The notes beneath the pieces were generated by a model. The model was not told where the DNA came from. It worked only from the letters and a program-made list of their open reading frames with translations, and did not search any database. A program made the position numbers and the translations under genes. Shown in pieces: positions 1 through 5,879 of a stretch of 6,162 bases of DNA (positions are counted from its first letter, which is position 1; every line of letters begins with the position of its first letter). The stretch is taken from the NCBI GenBank assembly GCA_027621615.1, contig JAQCBC010000057.1:1-6162 (forward strand), in the 5' to 3' direction. Origin of the DNA: a bacterium (GTDB lineage: Bacteria > Margulisbacteria > Marinamargulisbacteria > UBA6595).

Positions 1-668
1 TACGCCTCCGGCTTGGTATCACTGGGAGCTTGCGTCCAAAGGGGGTTTTGATGATTCGCCACCGTATCATTGACCGAAATGGGAACTGGCAAAAAGTTGG
101 TGTATTTTTCAACCAACGTTTTTAATCGCGCTTCTTCTAAAAACTCCTCACTGTCTGCATTGACGTGTAAAACAATATCCGTTCCAATGGCTGATCGTGT
201 ACCAGATTTCAGGGTATAGTTGGTGGTCCCATCACAGGTCCACACGGCAGCCTCGGCATCATCCTTGTAAGACTTAGACTGCACCTCTACGGTGTCCGCA
301 ACCATGAACGCTGAATAAAAGCCCAGACCAAAGTGGCCAATGATGCTGTTTTTATCGGACTCATCATCAAATTTAGCTAAAAACTCTTCTGCGCTTGAAA
401 ATGCAATTTGAGCCAAGTACCGTTCCAGCTCATCGGCGTCCATACCCAGACCCGTATCTGAAATGGTAATGGTTTTATCTGTCTTATTAATCGCAATCGT
501 AATGGCATGATCAGTAAACCCACCCGCAATCTGATTCCGCTTAGTAATGGCATCATAGGCATTGGATACCAGCTCTCTTAAAAACACTTCGTGGTCAGAA
601 TACAGCCACTTTTTAATAACTGGAAAAATATTTTCAGTATGAATGCCAATGGTACCCTTCTTTTCCAT
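1..668 (-). CDS. htpG: HtpG, Hsp90-family molecular chaperone (N-terminal part, cut by window edge)
   Basis: ATP-dependent cytosolic chaperone of the Hsp90 (GHKL ATPase) family. Only the first 222 residues are present; the gene runs off the left edge. The translation begins MEKKGTIGIHTENIFPVIKK and covers the nucleotide-binding domain. Visible motifs are FLRELVSNAYDA (residues 29-40, with the catalytic Glu at 32 and Mg-binding Asn at 36), SDTGLGM (70-76, with the adenine-contacting Asp at 71), the lid segment IAFSSAEEFL (88-97) and the glycine loop GHFGLGFYSAF (111-121). The start is set by an AGGAGG ribosome binding site 9 nt upstream, 19 nt after the serA stop. From memory, the N-terminus (TENIFPVIKK, LYSDHE) looks like the cyanobacterial/Bacteroidetes subtype. 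The middle and C-terminal dimerisation domains cannot be assessed. It probably shares a transcript with serA; no separate heat-shock promoter or CIRCE element was seen upstream. Family assignment is very secure. Confidence 0.96.
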   Translation of the reverse strand, partial: MEKKGTIGIHTENIFPVIKKWLYSDHEVFLRELVSNAYDAITKRNQIAGGFTDHAITIAINKTDKTITISDTGLGMDADELERYLAQIAFSSAEEFLAKFDDESDKNSIIGHFGLGFYSAFMVADTVEVQSKSYKDDAEAAVWTCDGTTNYTLKSGTRSAIGTDIVLHVNADSEEFLEEARLKTLVEKYTNFLPVPISVNDTVANHQNPLWTQAPSDTKPEA

Positions 669-677
669 AGTCAAAGT

Positions 678-683
678 CCTCCT
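678..683 (-). promoter_or_regulatory. Ribosome binding site of htpG
   Basis: The minus strand reads AGGAGG here, ending 9 nt before the htpG ATG. It lies in the 19-nt serA-htpG gap. It is the only strong signal near that start, so it fixes the htpG start and shows that htpG can be translated efficiently from the serA transcript. Confidence 0.85.
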
Positions 684-687
684 AGTT

Positions 688-1863
688 TTAATTTGTTAGT
701 GCAATCAAACGTACCCGCTTCACGCCGTCTAAGTCTGTTATGTCCGCTACCAGTTGACTAGGCACATCCCCATCGATGTCAATCAGTGTGTAGGCAATAT
801 TACCCCGACTCTTATTCACCATTTCAGAAATATTAAGTCCATTGTTGGCTAAAATTGAGGTGACCTGCCCAATAATATTGGGAACATTGTCATTGGTTAT
901 TGCCAGCCGATTTTGCCCAGTTGGCTCCATGGAGCATGTTGGGTAATTGACCGAGTTGACTATATTGCCCATGGTTAAAAAGTCATTCATTTGATTCGCA
1001 ATCATAATGGCGCAGTTTTCTTCAGCCTCACGGGTGGAAGCACCCAAATGGGGAATGGAAACTACCGCAGGGTGCTCAACCAACGTTTTGGATGGAAAGT
1101 CGGTTAAGTATTGCTTCACCACATGGTTATTGAGTGCATCTGCCATATCGGCTTCGTCTACAATATCCGGCCGAGCAAAATTAAGCACGACGGTACCGGG
1201 TTTCATATCTGCCATGATTGATGCATTAAAAAACGCCTGTGTTTCCGGAGTAGACGGCACATGCAAACTAATATAATCCACTTTCTTTAGCAAGGCTTTG
1301 ATGCTTTCAACTCGCCGAACCTGTGGGGATAAACTCCATGCCCAATTGATCGAAATAAATGGGTCCAGCCCATAAACTTTTAATCCAAAATCAACCGCTG
1401 TGTTTGCCACCATACTTCCAATAGCACCCAACCCAATGACCCCTAAAGACTTCCCTTGAAGCTCGTCACCGCCAAATCGAGACTTATTTTTTTCAACCTG
1501 CTCACCCAAACTATCATCAACCGGTAGGGACTTTACAAATTCAAGCCCACCCAAAACGTCTCGAGAAGCCAGCAGCATACCCATGAAGACCAGCTCTTTA
1601 ACTGCATTGGCGTTGGCACCCGGAGCATTAAAGACCACAACAGCTTCATCCGTGCACCGATCTACCGGAATATTATTGACCCCAGCGCCAGCCCGTCCAA
1701 TCGCCAACAGTTCGGGATTGATCGTCATATCGTGCAACTTGTGACTGCGCAATACAATCGCATCTGGATCCGCCGTATCGGCACTGACGTCACACACGTT
1801 TGATAGTTTGTTAATACCGGATTCAGCAATCTTGTTATAAACCCGAACCTTAAACTTAGCCAT
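688..1863 (-). CDS. serA: D-3-phosphoglycerate dehydrogenase, short ACT-domain type
   Basis: Predicted to oxidise 3-phosphoglycerate to 3-phosphohydroxypyruvate with NAD, the first step of serine biosynthesis, in the cytosol. At 391 residues it matches the short SerA class (about 390) that lacks the long intervening domain. In order: N-terminal substrate domain with RAGAGVNNIP (57-66) and NAPGANANAVKEL (79-91); Rossmann fold with GLGAIG (144-149) and an Asp at 167 ending the second strand, which favours NAD; the class-typical WAWSLS (174-179); catalytic Arg231 and His272 (PHLGAST); and a C-terminal ACT domain from about 318 to 391, which in this family usually binds serine for feedback control. 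The residue after Arg231 is Pro rather than the usual Gly, and Lys259 sits where the E. coli enzyme has its catalytic Glu269, so activity is not certain. The start lies 4 nt after the rpsI stop with no clear Shine-Dalgarno, suggesting translational coupling. No serB or serC is visible nearby. Confidence 0.92.
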   Translation of the reverse strand: MAKFKVRVYNKIAESGINKLSNVCDVSADTADPDAIVLRSHKLHDMTINPELLAIGRAGAGVNNIPVDRCTDEAVVVFNAPGANANAVKELVFMGMLLASRDVLGGLEFVKSLPVDDSLGEQVEKNKSRFGGDELQGKSLGVIGLGAIGSMVANTAVDFGLKVYGLDPFISINWAWSLSPQVRRVESIKALLKKVDYISLHVPSTPETQAFFNASIMADMKPGTVVLNFARPDIVDEADMADALNNHVVKQYLTDFPSKTLVEHPAVVSIPHLGASTREAEENCAIMIANQMNDFLTMGNIVNSVNYPTCSMEPTGQNRLAITNDNVPNIIGQVTSILANNGLNISEMVNKSRGNIAYTLIDIDGDVPSQLVADITDLDGVKRVRLIALTN

Positions 1864-1867
1864 TGGA

Positions 1868-2293
1868 CTACCGTTTTCGGAATTGTGGTGCTTTTCGAGC
1901 GCCTCGCTTGCCGTATTTGCTTCGCTCTTTCACACGGGCATCCCGTACCAAGAAATCATGCTGCTTTAATTCTGGCTTTAAGCTGGCATCCGTTTCAAGA
2001 ATCGCACGGGCAACACCCAGTTTTAATGCATCGGCCTGACCCGACATCCCACCACCTTTCACGGTTGCTTTCACATCGTATTTACCGTCGATACCCATTT
2101 GAGTCAATGGACTGGCCGCAATTTGGCGCAACATGTCTGAGGGCAAATAGTCACTCACATCACGGCCATTAATTTCGAATCGTCCAGATCCTTTAAAAAT
2201 CCATACACGAGCAACCGCTTCCTTACGGCGACCCGTTCCGTAGAAGCTCTCGCTGGGTACTTTTAATTTTGTTTCTTTATTTTTTGTTGGCAT
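1868..2293 (-). CDS. rpsI: Small ribosomal subunit protein S9 (uS9)
   Basis: Structural protein of the 30S head, whose basic C-terminal tail reaches towards P-site tRNA. The 141-residue product has the family signature GGGMSGQADALKLGVARAIL (80-99), the N-terminal core FYGTGRRKEAVARVW (17-31) and the typical tail KYGKRGARKAPQFRKR ending in Lys-Arg. It is about 10 residues longer than many S9 proteins because of a lysine-rich N-terminal extension (residues 1-16). The start is supported by a good ribosome binding site 5 nt upstream that overlaps the rplM stop codon. It pairs with rplM as in nearly all bacteria and is followed after only 4 nt by serA, which is unusual. The stop is TAG. Identification is secure. 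Confidence 0.98.
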   Translation of the reverse strand: MPTKNKETKLKVPSESFYGTGRRKEAVARVWIFKGSGRFEINGRDVSDYLPSDMLRQIAASPLTQMGIDGKYDVKATVKGGGMSGQADALKLGVARAILETDASLKPELKQHDFLVRDARVKERSKYGKRGARKAPQFRKR

Positions 2294-2298
2294 AATGA

Positions 2299-2305
2299 CT
2301 CCTTA
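2299..2305 (-). promoter_or_regulatory. Ribosome binding site of rpsI overlapping the rplM stop codon
   Basis: The minus strand reads TAAGGAG, 5 nt before the rpsI ATG. Its TAA is the stop codon of rplM, so the Shine-Dalgarno of S9 begins inside the L13 gene. Ribosomes ending on rplM sit on the rpsI start region, an arrangement that would keep L13 and S9 output balanced. Confidence 0.85.
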
Positions 2306-2740
2306 CACGTTAACTGGTTCAGGCTGTTGAGCCTCGTGAGGATGCTCACTACCAGCATATACTTTCAACTGATTTAAAAATTTAATTCGAGTTTTTGGCA
2401 ACATGCCTTTAACGGCACGCTCAATAATGCGCTCTGGAAATCGGCGCTTTACATCGGCATAGGATTCTGTTTTTAACCCACCGGGATATCCTGAGTGGCG
2501 GTAATATTTTTTATCGGTTTCTTTGTTACCGGTCACCGCAATCTGATCAGCGTTAGTGACGACCACAAAGTCCCCCATATCAACACCCGGTGTATACGAT
2601 ACCTTGTGCTTCCCGGTTAGCAAAATGGCCACCTCTGTTGCCAAACGACCCAATACTTTATCTTTGGCATCAACAACCCACCATTTTTTAGTAATGTTAC
2701 TGGGTTTTGGATAAAAAGACGGTTGGTTTTTACGTTTCAT
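2303..2740 (-). CDS. rplM: Large ribosomal subunit protein L13 (uL13)
   Basis: An early-assembly protein of the 50S subunit that binds 23S rRNA. The 145-residue product shows WWVVDAKDKVLGRLATEVA (20-38), GKHKVSYTPGVDMGDFVVV (43-61), YYRHSGYPGGLK (79-90) and the L13 signature VKGMLPK...LKVYAGSEHPHEAQQPEP (110-142). It carries a short N-terminal extension of about 10 residues rich in Lys, Pro and aromatics, as is common in several phyla. A GAGGAG ribosome binding site 5 nt upstream supports the ATG. The 45-nt gap to the upstream truA is the largest between any two genes from rpmJ to htpG, but no convincing promoter is seen in it. It is followed by rpsI, its near-universal partner. The stop is TAA. 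Confidence 0.98.
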   Translation of the reverse strand: MKRKNQPSFYPKPSNITKKWWVVDAKDKVLGRLATEVAILLTGKHKVSYTPGVDMGDFVVVTNADQIAVTGNKETDKKYYRHSGYPGGLKTESYADVKRRFPERIIERAVKGMLPKTRIKFLNQLKVYAGSEHPHEAQQPEPVNV

Positions 2741-2745
2741 AATGT

Positions 2746-2751
2746 CTCCTC
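2746..2751 (-). promoter_or_regulatory. Ribosome binding site of rplM
   Basis: The minus strand reads GAGGAG 5 nt before the rplM ATG, inside the 45-nt truA-rplM gap. It confirms the chosen start, including the short N-terminal extension of L13. Confidence 0.8.
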
Positions 2752-2785
2752 ACGACGATTGTATGATTAACTATGTTGCATATTG

Positions 2786-3532
2786 CTAGTACCGAACGTG
2801 GTATAGCGTCAAGCCCTTTGCAGGCACTGGCCTATAATTATACACGATAGCCCTATCATTTGTGAATAAGTTTTTAAAATCCGTGAGTGTTTTTCGTTGA
2901 TAGATCAGCTCAAATATAGCGCCAATGAGGTTTCGAACCATGCCGTATAAAAACCCATTGGCTTCGATTTCAATGCACCAATAGGCCCCATCCTTCCAAC
3001 ACGTTGCCGCTAAAACACGTCGGTGCGTGCTGGCGCTACTGGATCCAGACCGACAAAACCGATAAAAATCATGCTCGCCAATGATCGACGGCAACGCAGT
3101 CTGGATCGTTGCAATATCGGTATCTTGGCTGGGCAAGGCTGCCACGTAGCGCGATGCCCATAAACTGGGTTGTTGATCTGAAAAATAGTATCGATATACC
3201 CGAGATTGAGCCGAATACCGAGCATGAAACGATGGGTCAACCGCCGCCACTGAGCGAATTAAAATGTCATGAAACCGCCAATTTAACAACTGCTTTTGAA
3301 TGGCGAGCAATGGCATGGCGGTATTCACTTGAAAATTAATGACTTGTTGGTGCGCATGAACCCCCGTATCGGTTCGCCCAGCGGCAATCAAGTGGACGGG
3401 CCCAAACCATTGTGTTAAGACATGTTCCAGAACTGATTGAATCGTTCGAACACCCGGTTGTTTTTGGTACCCAGAATAATGGGTGCCATCGTATGCAATA
3501 TCTAAACGAAGGTTCCGAACCGTTGGTGACAA
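2786..3532 (-). CDS. truA: tRNA pseudouridine(38-40) synthase TruA
   Basis: Isomerises uridines 38, 39 and 40 in the anticodon stem-loop of many tRNAs to pseudouridine. At 248 residues it has normal length. The catalytic Asp is residue 55 in AAGRTDTGVHAHQQV (51-65). Other family blocks are IAYDGTHYSGYQKQP (12-26), SRVYRYYF (110-117, with the active-site Tyr at 113), GEHDFYRFCRSGSSS (152-166), RRV (171-173) and NGFLYGMVRNLIGAIFEL (192-209). The start is TTG, one nucleotide after the rplQ stop (TAG-G-TTG). No ATG or GTG is available in frame between the upstream in-frame stop and the first conserved strand, and no clear Shine-Dalgarno precedes it. Translation therefore probably depends on coupling to rplQ, giving lower output than the ribosomal genes. 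The position between rplQ and rplM is the usual one in Firmicutes and Cyanobacteria. The stop is TAG. Confidence 0.96.
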   Translation of the reverse strand: MSPTVRNLRLDIAYDGTHYSGYQKQPGVRTIQSVLEHVLTQWFGPVHLIAAGRTDTGVHAHQQVINFQVNTAMPLLAIQKQLLNWRFHDILIRSVAAVDPSFHARYSAQSRVYRYYFSDQQPSLWASRYVAALPSQDTDIATIQTALPSIIGEHDFYRFCRSGSSSASTHRRVLAATCWKDGAYWCIEIEANGFLYGMVRNLIGAIFELIYQRKTLTDFKNLFTNDRAIVYNYRPVPAKGLTLYHVRY

Positions 3533-3533
3533 C

Positions 3534-3887
3534 CTATGAAGCGAACTGAATTAAGCTCATGTCCGCATTGTCCCCTTTCCGTTTGGCTAATGGGACAAGG
3601 CTGGTAAATCCACCGTTACGCGATTCACAAGCGCTTGCAATGGCTTTAACTTGTGTAGACAACACTTTACGGTGCGGAAACATAGCCAACGCTTGGCGAT
3701 AACTTGCCAAATCGCCGCGCTTAATTAAGGCCACAATACGATCAACATACCGAGACACTTCTTTTGCTCGCGTTGTGGTTGTTTTGATTTTTTGATTCAC
3801 AAACAATGCATAAGCTAAACTTCGCAATAGTGCGATTCGCTGATCAGTGGGTTTATTTAATTTTTTATTGGATCGTCGATGTCGCAT
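3534..3887 (-). CDS. rplQ: Large ribosomal subunit protein L17 (bL17)
   Basis: A bacterial-specific 50S protein located near the exit tunnel. The 117-residue product starts MRHRRSNKKLNKPTDQRIAL and has the family signature KIKTTTTRAKEVSRYVDRIV (33-52). It also has the conserved later blocks SRNGGFTSLVPLAKRKGDNA (89-108) and the ending MSLIQF. The length is typical of the short L17 form. The ATG lies 2 nt after the rpoA stop (TAA-TC-ATG) without a strong ribosome binding site of its own, so it is probably coupled to rpoA. The partnership with rpoA is conserved across bacteria. The stop is TAG, one nucleotide before the truA start. Confidence 0.98.
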   Translation of the reverse strand: MRHRRSNKKLNKPTDQRIALLRSLAYALFVNQKIKTTTTRAKEVSRYVDRIVALIKRGDLASYRQALAMFPHRKVLSTQVKAIASACESRNGGFTSLVPLAKRKGDNADMSLIQFAS

Positions 3888-3889
3888 GA

Positions 3890-4846
3890 TTAACCCGGGA
3901 TTTTAACATCAAACTCTTTGAGTTTTTCATTGATCTCAACAATGCTTTTTTCGCCTAAGTTTTTGATTCGAGACAGTTCTTCATGCCCCATATCGAGCAA
4001 CTGACGAACGGTACTTACACCGCCACGCTTTAAGCAGTTGAGTGCACGAACATTTAAGCCCAATTCATCAATGCTCATTGTTTCCAACACCGATGTAACA
4101 TCTTCTTTCCCTTCATCTGCGCTAGCGAATACTTCATTACTCACAGGCTTTTTGTTCATTTGGCCAAACAAACCAATTTGTTTACACAAAATAACGGCCC
4201 CTTCTTTCACCACAGCTTCCGGCGACAGCCCCCCATTGGTCCACACATCTAGAACCAATTTTTCATACCCGAGGTCTTTACCCACACGAATATTAACAAC
4301 TTCATGGTTCACACGAACAACGGGTGAAAATGATGCATCCAAATAAATAACATCGGGACTCACATCTTCACTTTTCGCATTCAGGTCTGACGATAAATAC
4401 CCAACGCCAGCACTGACTTCACAAGTTATTGCAACCGATACGGTATCCACTGCTTCAAACAAAAACTGGTCCGGATTCAAAAGGTTAATGTTAGATGGCA
4501 CTTTAAATTGATCTGCACGAACCTCGCCTTTTCCTTTGAACAATAAATTGATGGTATATTTGTGATCATCGTATACGGTGTCCCCATTGAGTGAAAACAC
4601 CAAGTTTTTCAGATTACATAAAATGTCCAAAACATCTTCACGAACATGTTCAATGGTTGAAAACTCGTGCAAAACCCCATCAATTTTCACCGATGTCACT
4701 CGAATACCCGGGATAGACGACAGCAACACCCGTCGCATCGCATTCCCAATACTGGTACCCATGCCTTTAATTAATGGTGAAAATGAAAACTTAGAATAGT
4801 TTTCACTGACTACCTCTTGTTGAACCCACGCCTCAATATCACGCAT
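3890..4846 (-). CDS. rpoA: DNA-directed RNA polymerase subunit alpha
   Basis: The alpha dimer is the scaffold for assembly of RNA polymerase, and its C-terminal domain contacts UP elements and activators. The 318-residue product has the N-terminal assembly domain with FSPLIKGMGTSIGNAMRRVL (22-41) and LLSSIPG (41-47). A variable acidic linker follows at about 232-252. The C-terminal domain from about 256 contains IDELGLNVRALNCLKRGGV (259-277) and IKNLGEKSIVEINEKL (294-309). Arg267 and Asn270 correspond to the DNA-contacting Arg265 and Asn268 of E. coli, so DNA binding looks intact. The N-terminus before the first strand is short and begins MRDIEAWVQQEVV. The start is fixed by a consensus AAGGAGGT ribosome binding site. 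No rpsD lies upstream, unlike in Proteobacteria. The stop is TAA. Confidence 0.99.
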   Translation of the reverse strand: MRDIEAWVQQEVVSENYSKFSFSPLIKGMGTSIGNAMRRVLLSSIPGIRVTSVKIDGVLHEFSTIEHVREDVLDILCNLKNLVFSLNGDTVYDDHKYTINLLFKGKGEVRADQFKVPSNINLLNPDQFLFEAVDTVSVAITCEVSAGVGYLSSDLNAKSEDVSPDVIYLDASFSPVVRVNHEVVNIRVGKDLGYEKLVLDVWTNGGLSPEAVVKEGAVILCKQIGLFGQMNKKPVSNEVFASADEGKEDVTSVLETMSIDELGLNVRALNCLKRGGVSTVRQLLDMGHEELSRIKNLGEKSIVEINEKLKEFDVKIPG

Positions 4847-4850
4847 AAAA

Positions 4851-4858
4851 ACCTCCTT
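4851..4858 (-). promoter_or_regulatory. Strong ribosome binding site of rpoA
   Basis: The minus strand reads AAGGAGGT with 4 nt to the rpoA ATG. It is the closest match to full anti-16S complementarity in the window. It lies in the 24-nt rpsK-rpoA gap and fixes the rpoA start. Confidence 0.88.
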
Positions 4859-4870
4859 ACTTAACCTAAT

Positions 4871-5254
4871 TTAAACCCGTCGATATTTTCGAGGCCGACA
4901 TCCATTGTGAGGAACACTCGTGTTGTCTTCGATCGACTGAACATCTAATCCAGCAGACTGGAGTGCTCGTATTGCGGATTCACGACCTGGCCCAGGGCCT
5001 TTAACCACAACCGAAACCGATTGAACACCATAGTTTTCCATGGCACGCAAAGCCGCACGCTCAGCCGCTTGCTGGGCTGCAAATGGGGTTCCTTTCTTTG
5101 CGCCTTTAAACCCGGCCATGCCGGTTGAGAATGACGCCAAAACATCACCATTAACCGGGTTTGTAATCGCCACAATGGTGTTGTTAAATGTTGAATAAAT
5201 ACAGGCTTTGGCTGTTGGTATATTCCTCTTTGTTCCTTTCTTTTTTGCGCTCAT
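4871..5254 (-). CDS. rpsK: Small ribosomal subunit protein S11 (uS11)
   Basis: A 30S platform protein that binds 16S rRNA near the E site and mRNA exit. The 127-residue product shows [20 protein letters not shown] (17-36), [20 protein letters not shown] (49-68), [17 protein letters not shown] (82-98) and the C-terminal [13 protein letters not shown] (115-127). The length and all family blocks are normal. The segment just before PHNGC reads EDNTSVPH, where most S11 proteins as I recall them have a D-x-T-P-[IV]-PH pattern, so Ser113 replaces a usually conserved Pro. A moderate ribosome binding site (TAGGATAG) lies upstream in the 18-nt gap after rpsM. The stop is TAA. Confidence 0.98.
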   Translation of the reverse strand: MSAKKKGTKRNIPTAKACIYSTFNNTIVAITNPVNGDVLASFSTGMAGFKGAKKGTPFAAQQAAERAALRAMENYGVQSVSVVVKGPGPGRESAIRALQSAGLDVQSIEDNTSVPHNGCRPRKYRRV

Positions 5255-5272
5255 AATTCTATCCTATTCACT

Positions 5273-5647
5273 CTATTTCGTTACTTTCTTCTTACCGGCA
5301 ACGGCAATGGCTTTCCCGCGTCGTGTTCGAGCATTGGTATGCGTGCGTTGACCCCGAACCGGCAATTTTCGTCGATGCCGCGTACCCCGATACGACCCAA
5401 TCTCTCGCAACCGCTTCAATGATTGCGCAACGGATCGTCGCAAATCACCCTCTAGCGTATAATTCTCCAACAGTTTTCGCAGCTTCACCACGTCCGCTTC
5501 AGCGATATCACGCACACGCATGTTTCCATCAATTTTTAATGCCTGAATAATCTCTTGCGACGTTTTTAAACCGATACCTTGAACATAGGTCAACGCAATT
5601 ACCAATCGCTTGTTTTGTGGAAGATCAACTCCTACTAATCGAACCAT
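5273..5647 (-). CDS. rpsM: Small ribosomal subunit protein S13 (uS13)
   Basis: A 30S head protein that forms intersubunit bridges and contacts P-site tRNA through its tail. The 124-residue product begins [20 protein letters not shown] and has the helix-two-turn-helix-like [14 protein letters not shown] (21-34). It carries the family signature [18 protein letters not shown] (83-100), followed by [13 protein letters not shown] (101-113) and a lysine-rich tail. Length and motifs are normal. The ATG lies 3 nt after the rpmJ stop; an SD-like AGGCAGGG at the end of rpmJ probably serves it. The stop is TAG. Confidence 0.98.
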   Translation of the reverse strand: MVRLVGVDLPQNKRLVIALTYVQGIGLKTSQEIIQALKIDGNMRVRDIAEADVVKLRKLLENYTLEGDLRRSVAQSLKRLREIGSYRGTRHRRKLPVRGQRTHTNARTRRGKAIAVAGKKKVTK

Positions 5648-5650
5648 AGT

Positions 5651-5764
5651 CTAACCCTGCCTTTGTTTATGTTTAGGAATATCGCAAATAACGTATAATA
5701 TTCCTCTTCTACGTACAACTTTACATTTTTTACATTTTTTTCGAACCGAAGCACATGTCTTCAT
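5651..5764 (-). CDS. rpmJ: Large ribosomal subunit protein L36 (bL36), zinc-binding form
   Basis: The smallest 50S protein, which stabilises 23S rRNA folding late in assembly. The minus strand encodes 37 residues starting [20 protein letters not shown] and ending PKHKQRQG, the usual L36 ending. The zinc-ribbon ligands Cys11, Cys14, Cys27 and His32 are all present, so this is the C+ (zinc-binding) form rather than the Zn-independent paralogue used under zinc limitation. There is an additional Cys at position 4. A GAGGAG ribosome binding site 6 nt upstream supports the ATG. It is the first gene after the predicted promoter in the map-rpmJ gap and is followed after 3 nt by rpsM. The stop is TAG. 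Identification is secure despite the small size. Confidence 0.96.
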   Translation of the reverse strand: MKTCASVRKKCKKCKVVRRRGILYVICDIPKHKQRQG

Positions 5765-5770
5765 GCGTAT

Positions 5771-5776
5771 CTCCTC
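5771..5776 (-). promoter_or_regulatory. Ribosome binding site of rpmJ
   Basis: The minus strand reads GAGGAG, 6 nt before the rpmJ ATG. It helps to establish this very short gene as real. Confidence 0.8.
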
Positions 5777-5829
5777 ACCTTAAAATTACTGCTATATATG
5801 TCTATATTAAAATTAAAGACTGGTCTATT

Positions 5830-5858
5830 ATTATGACGAAAATTGTTGATTGCGTCAA
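5830..5858 (-). promoter_or_regulatory. Predicted sigma70-type promoter for the rpmJ operon
   Basis: On the minus strand the -35 box TTGACG (5853-5858) is followed by a 17-nt spacer and the -10 box CATAAT (5830-5835). Each box differs from consensus at one position and the spacing is optimal. The start of transcription would fall near 5822-5824, giving a leader of about 60 nt before rpmJ. It sits in the only gap of more than 50 nt between genes in the window, just after the map stop. An interrupted palindrome, AGAC-N2-GTCT (5817-5826), overlaps the expected start site; its meaning is unknown. This is a prediction from sequence only. Transcription may also read through from map. Confidence 0.7.
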
Positions 5859-5879
5859 CCCGTAAATTAAAATTGGTAA

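Noticed and set aside
109..1090. A 13-base match, CAACCAACGTTTT, present near 110 in htpG and near 1078 in serA
   Set aside because: Both copies encode the peptide KTLVE in frame. Two copies inside coding sequence look like coincidence rather than a repeat element.
1007..1276. Plus-strand open frames opposite serA, rpsI, truA, rpoA and rpsM, and minus-strand frames in other phases of truA, rpsK and htpG
   Set aside because: They overlap strongly conserved genes in full, show no recognisable domains and lack credible start signals, so they are shadows of the real genes.
2758..2812. Possible internal promoter ahead of rplM (TTGACG at 2807-2812 or TACAAT at 2758-2763 on the minus strand)
   Set aside because: The TTGACG has no fitting -10 box at 16-18 nt, and the TACAAT has no fitting -35 box at 17 nt. 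The two are too far apart to pair.
5799..5826. AT-rich imperfect hairpin in the rpmJ leader (GTCTTTA / TATAGAC) as a terminator or riboswitch
   Set aside because: It is a short, AT-rich stem with one mismatch and no U-tract, and it does not resemble any ribosomal protein leader that I know.
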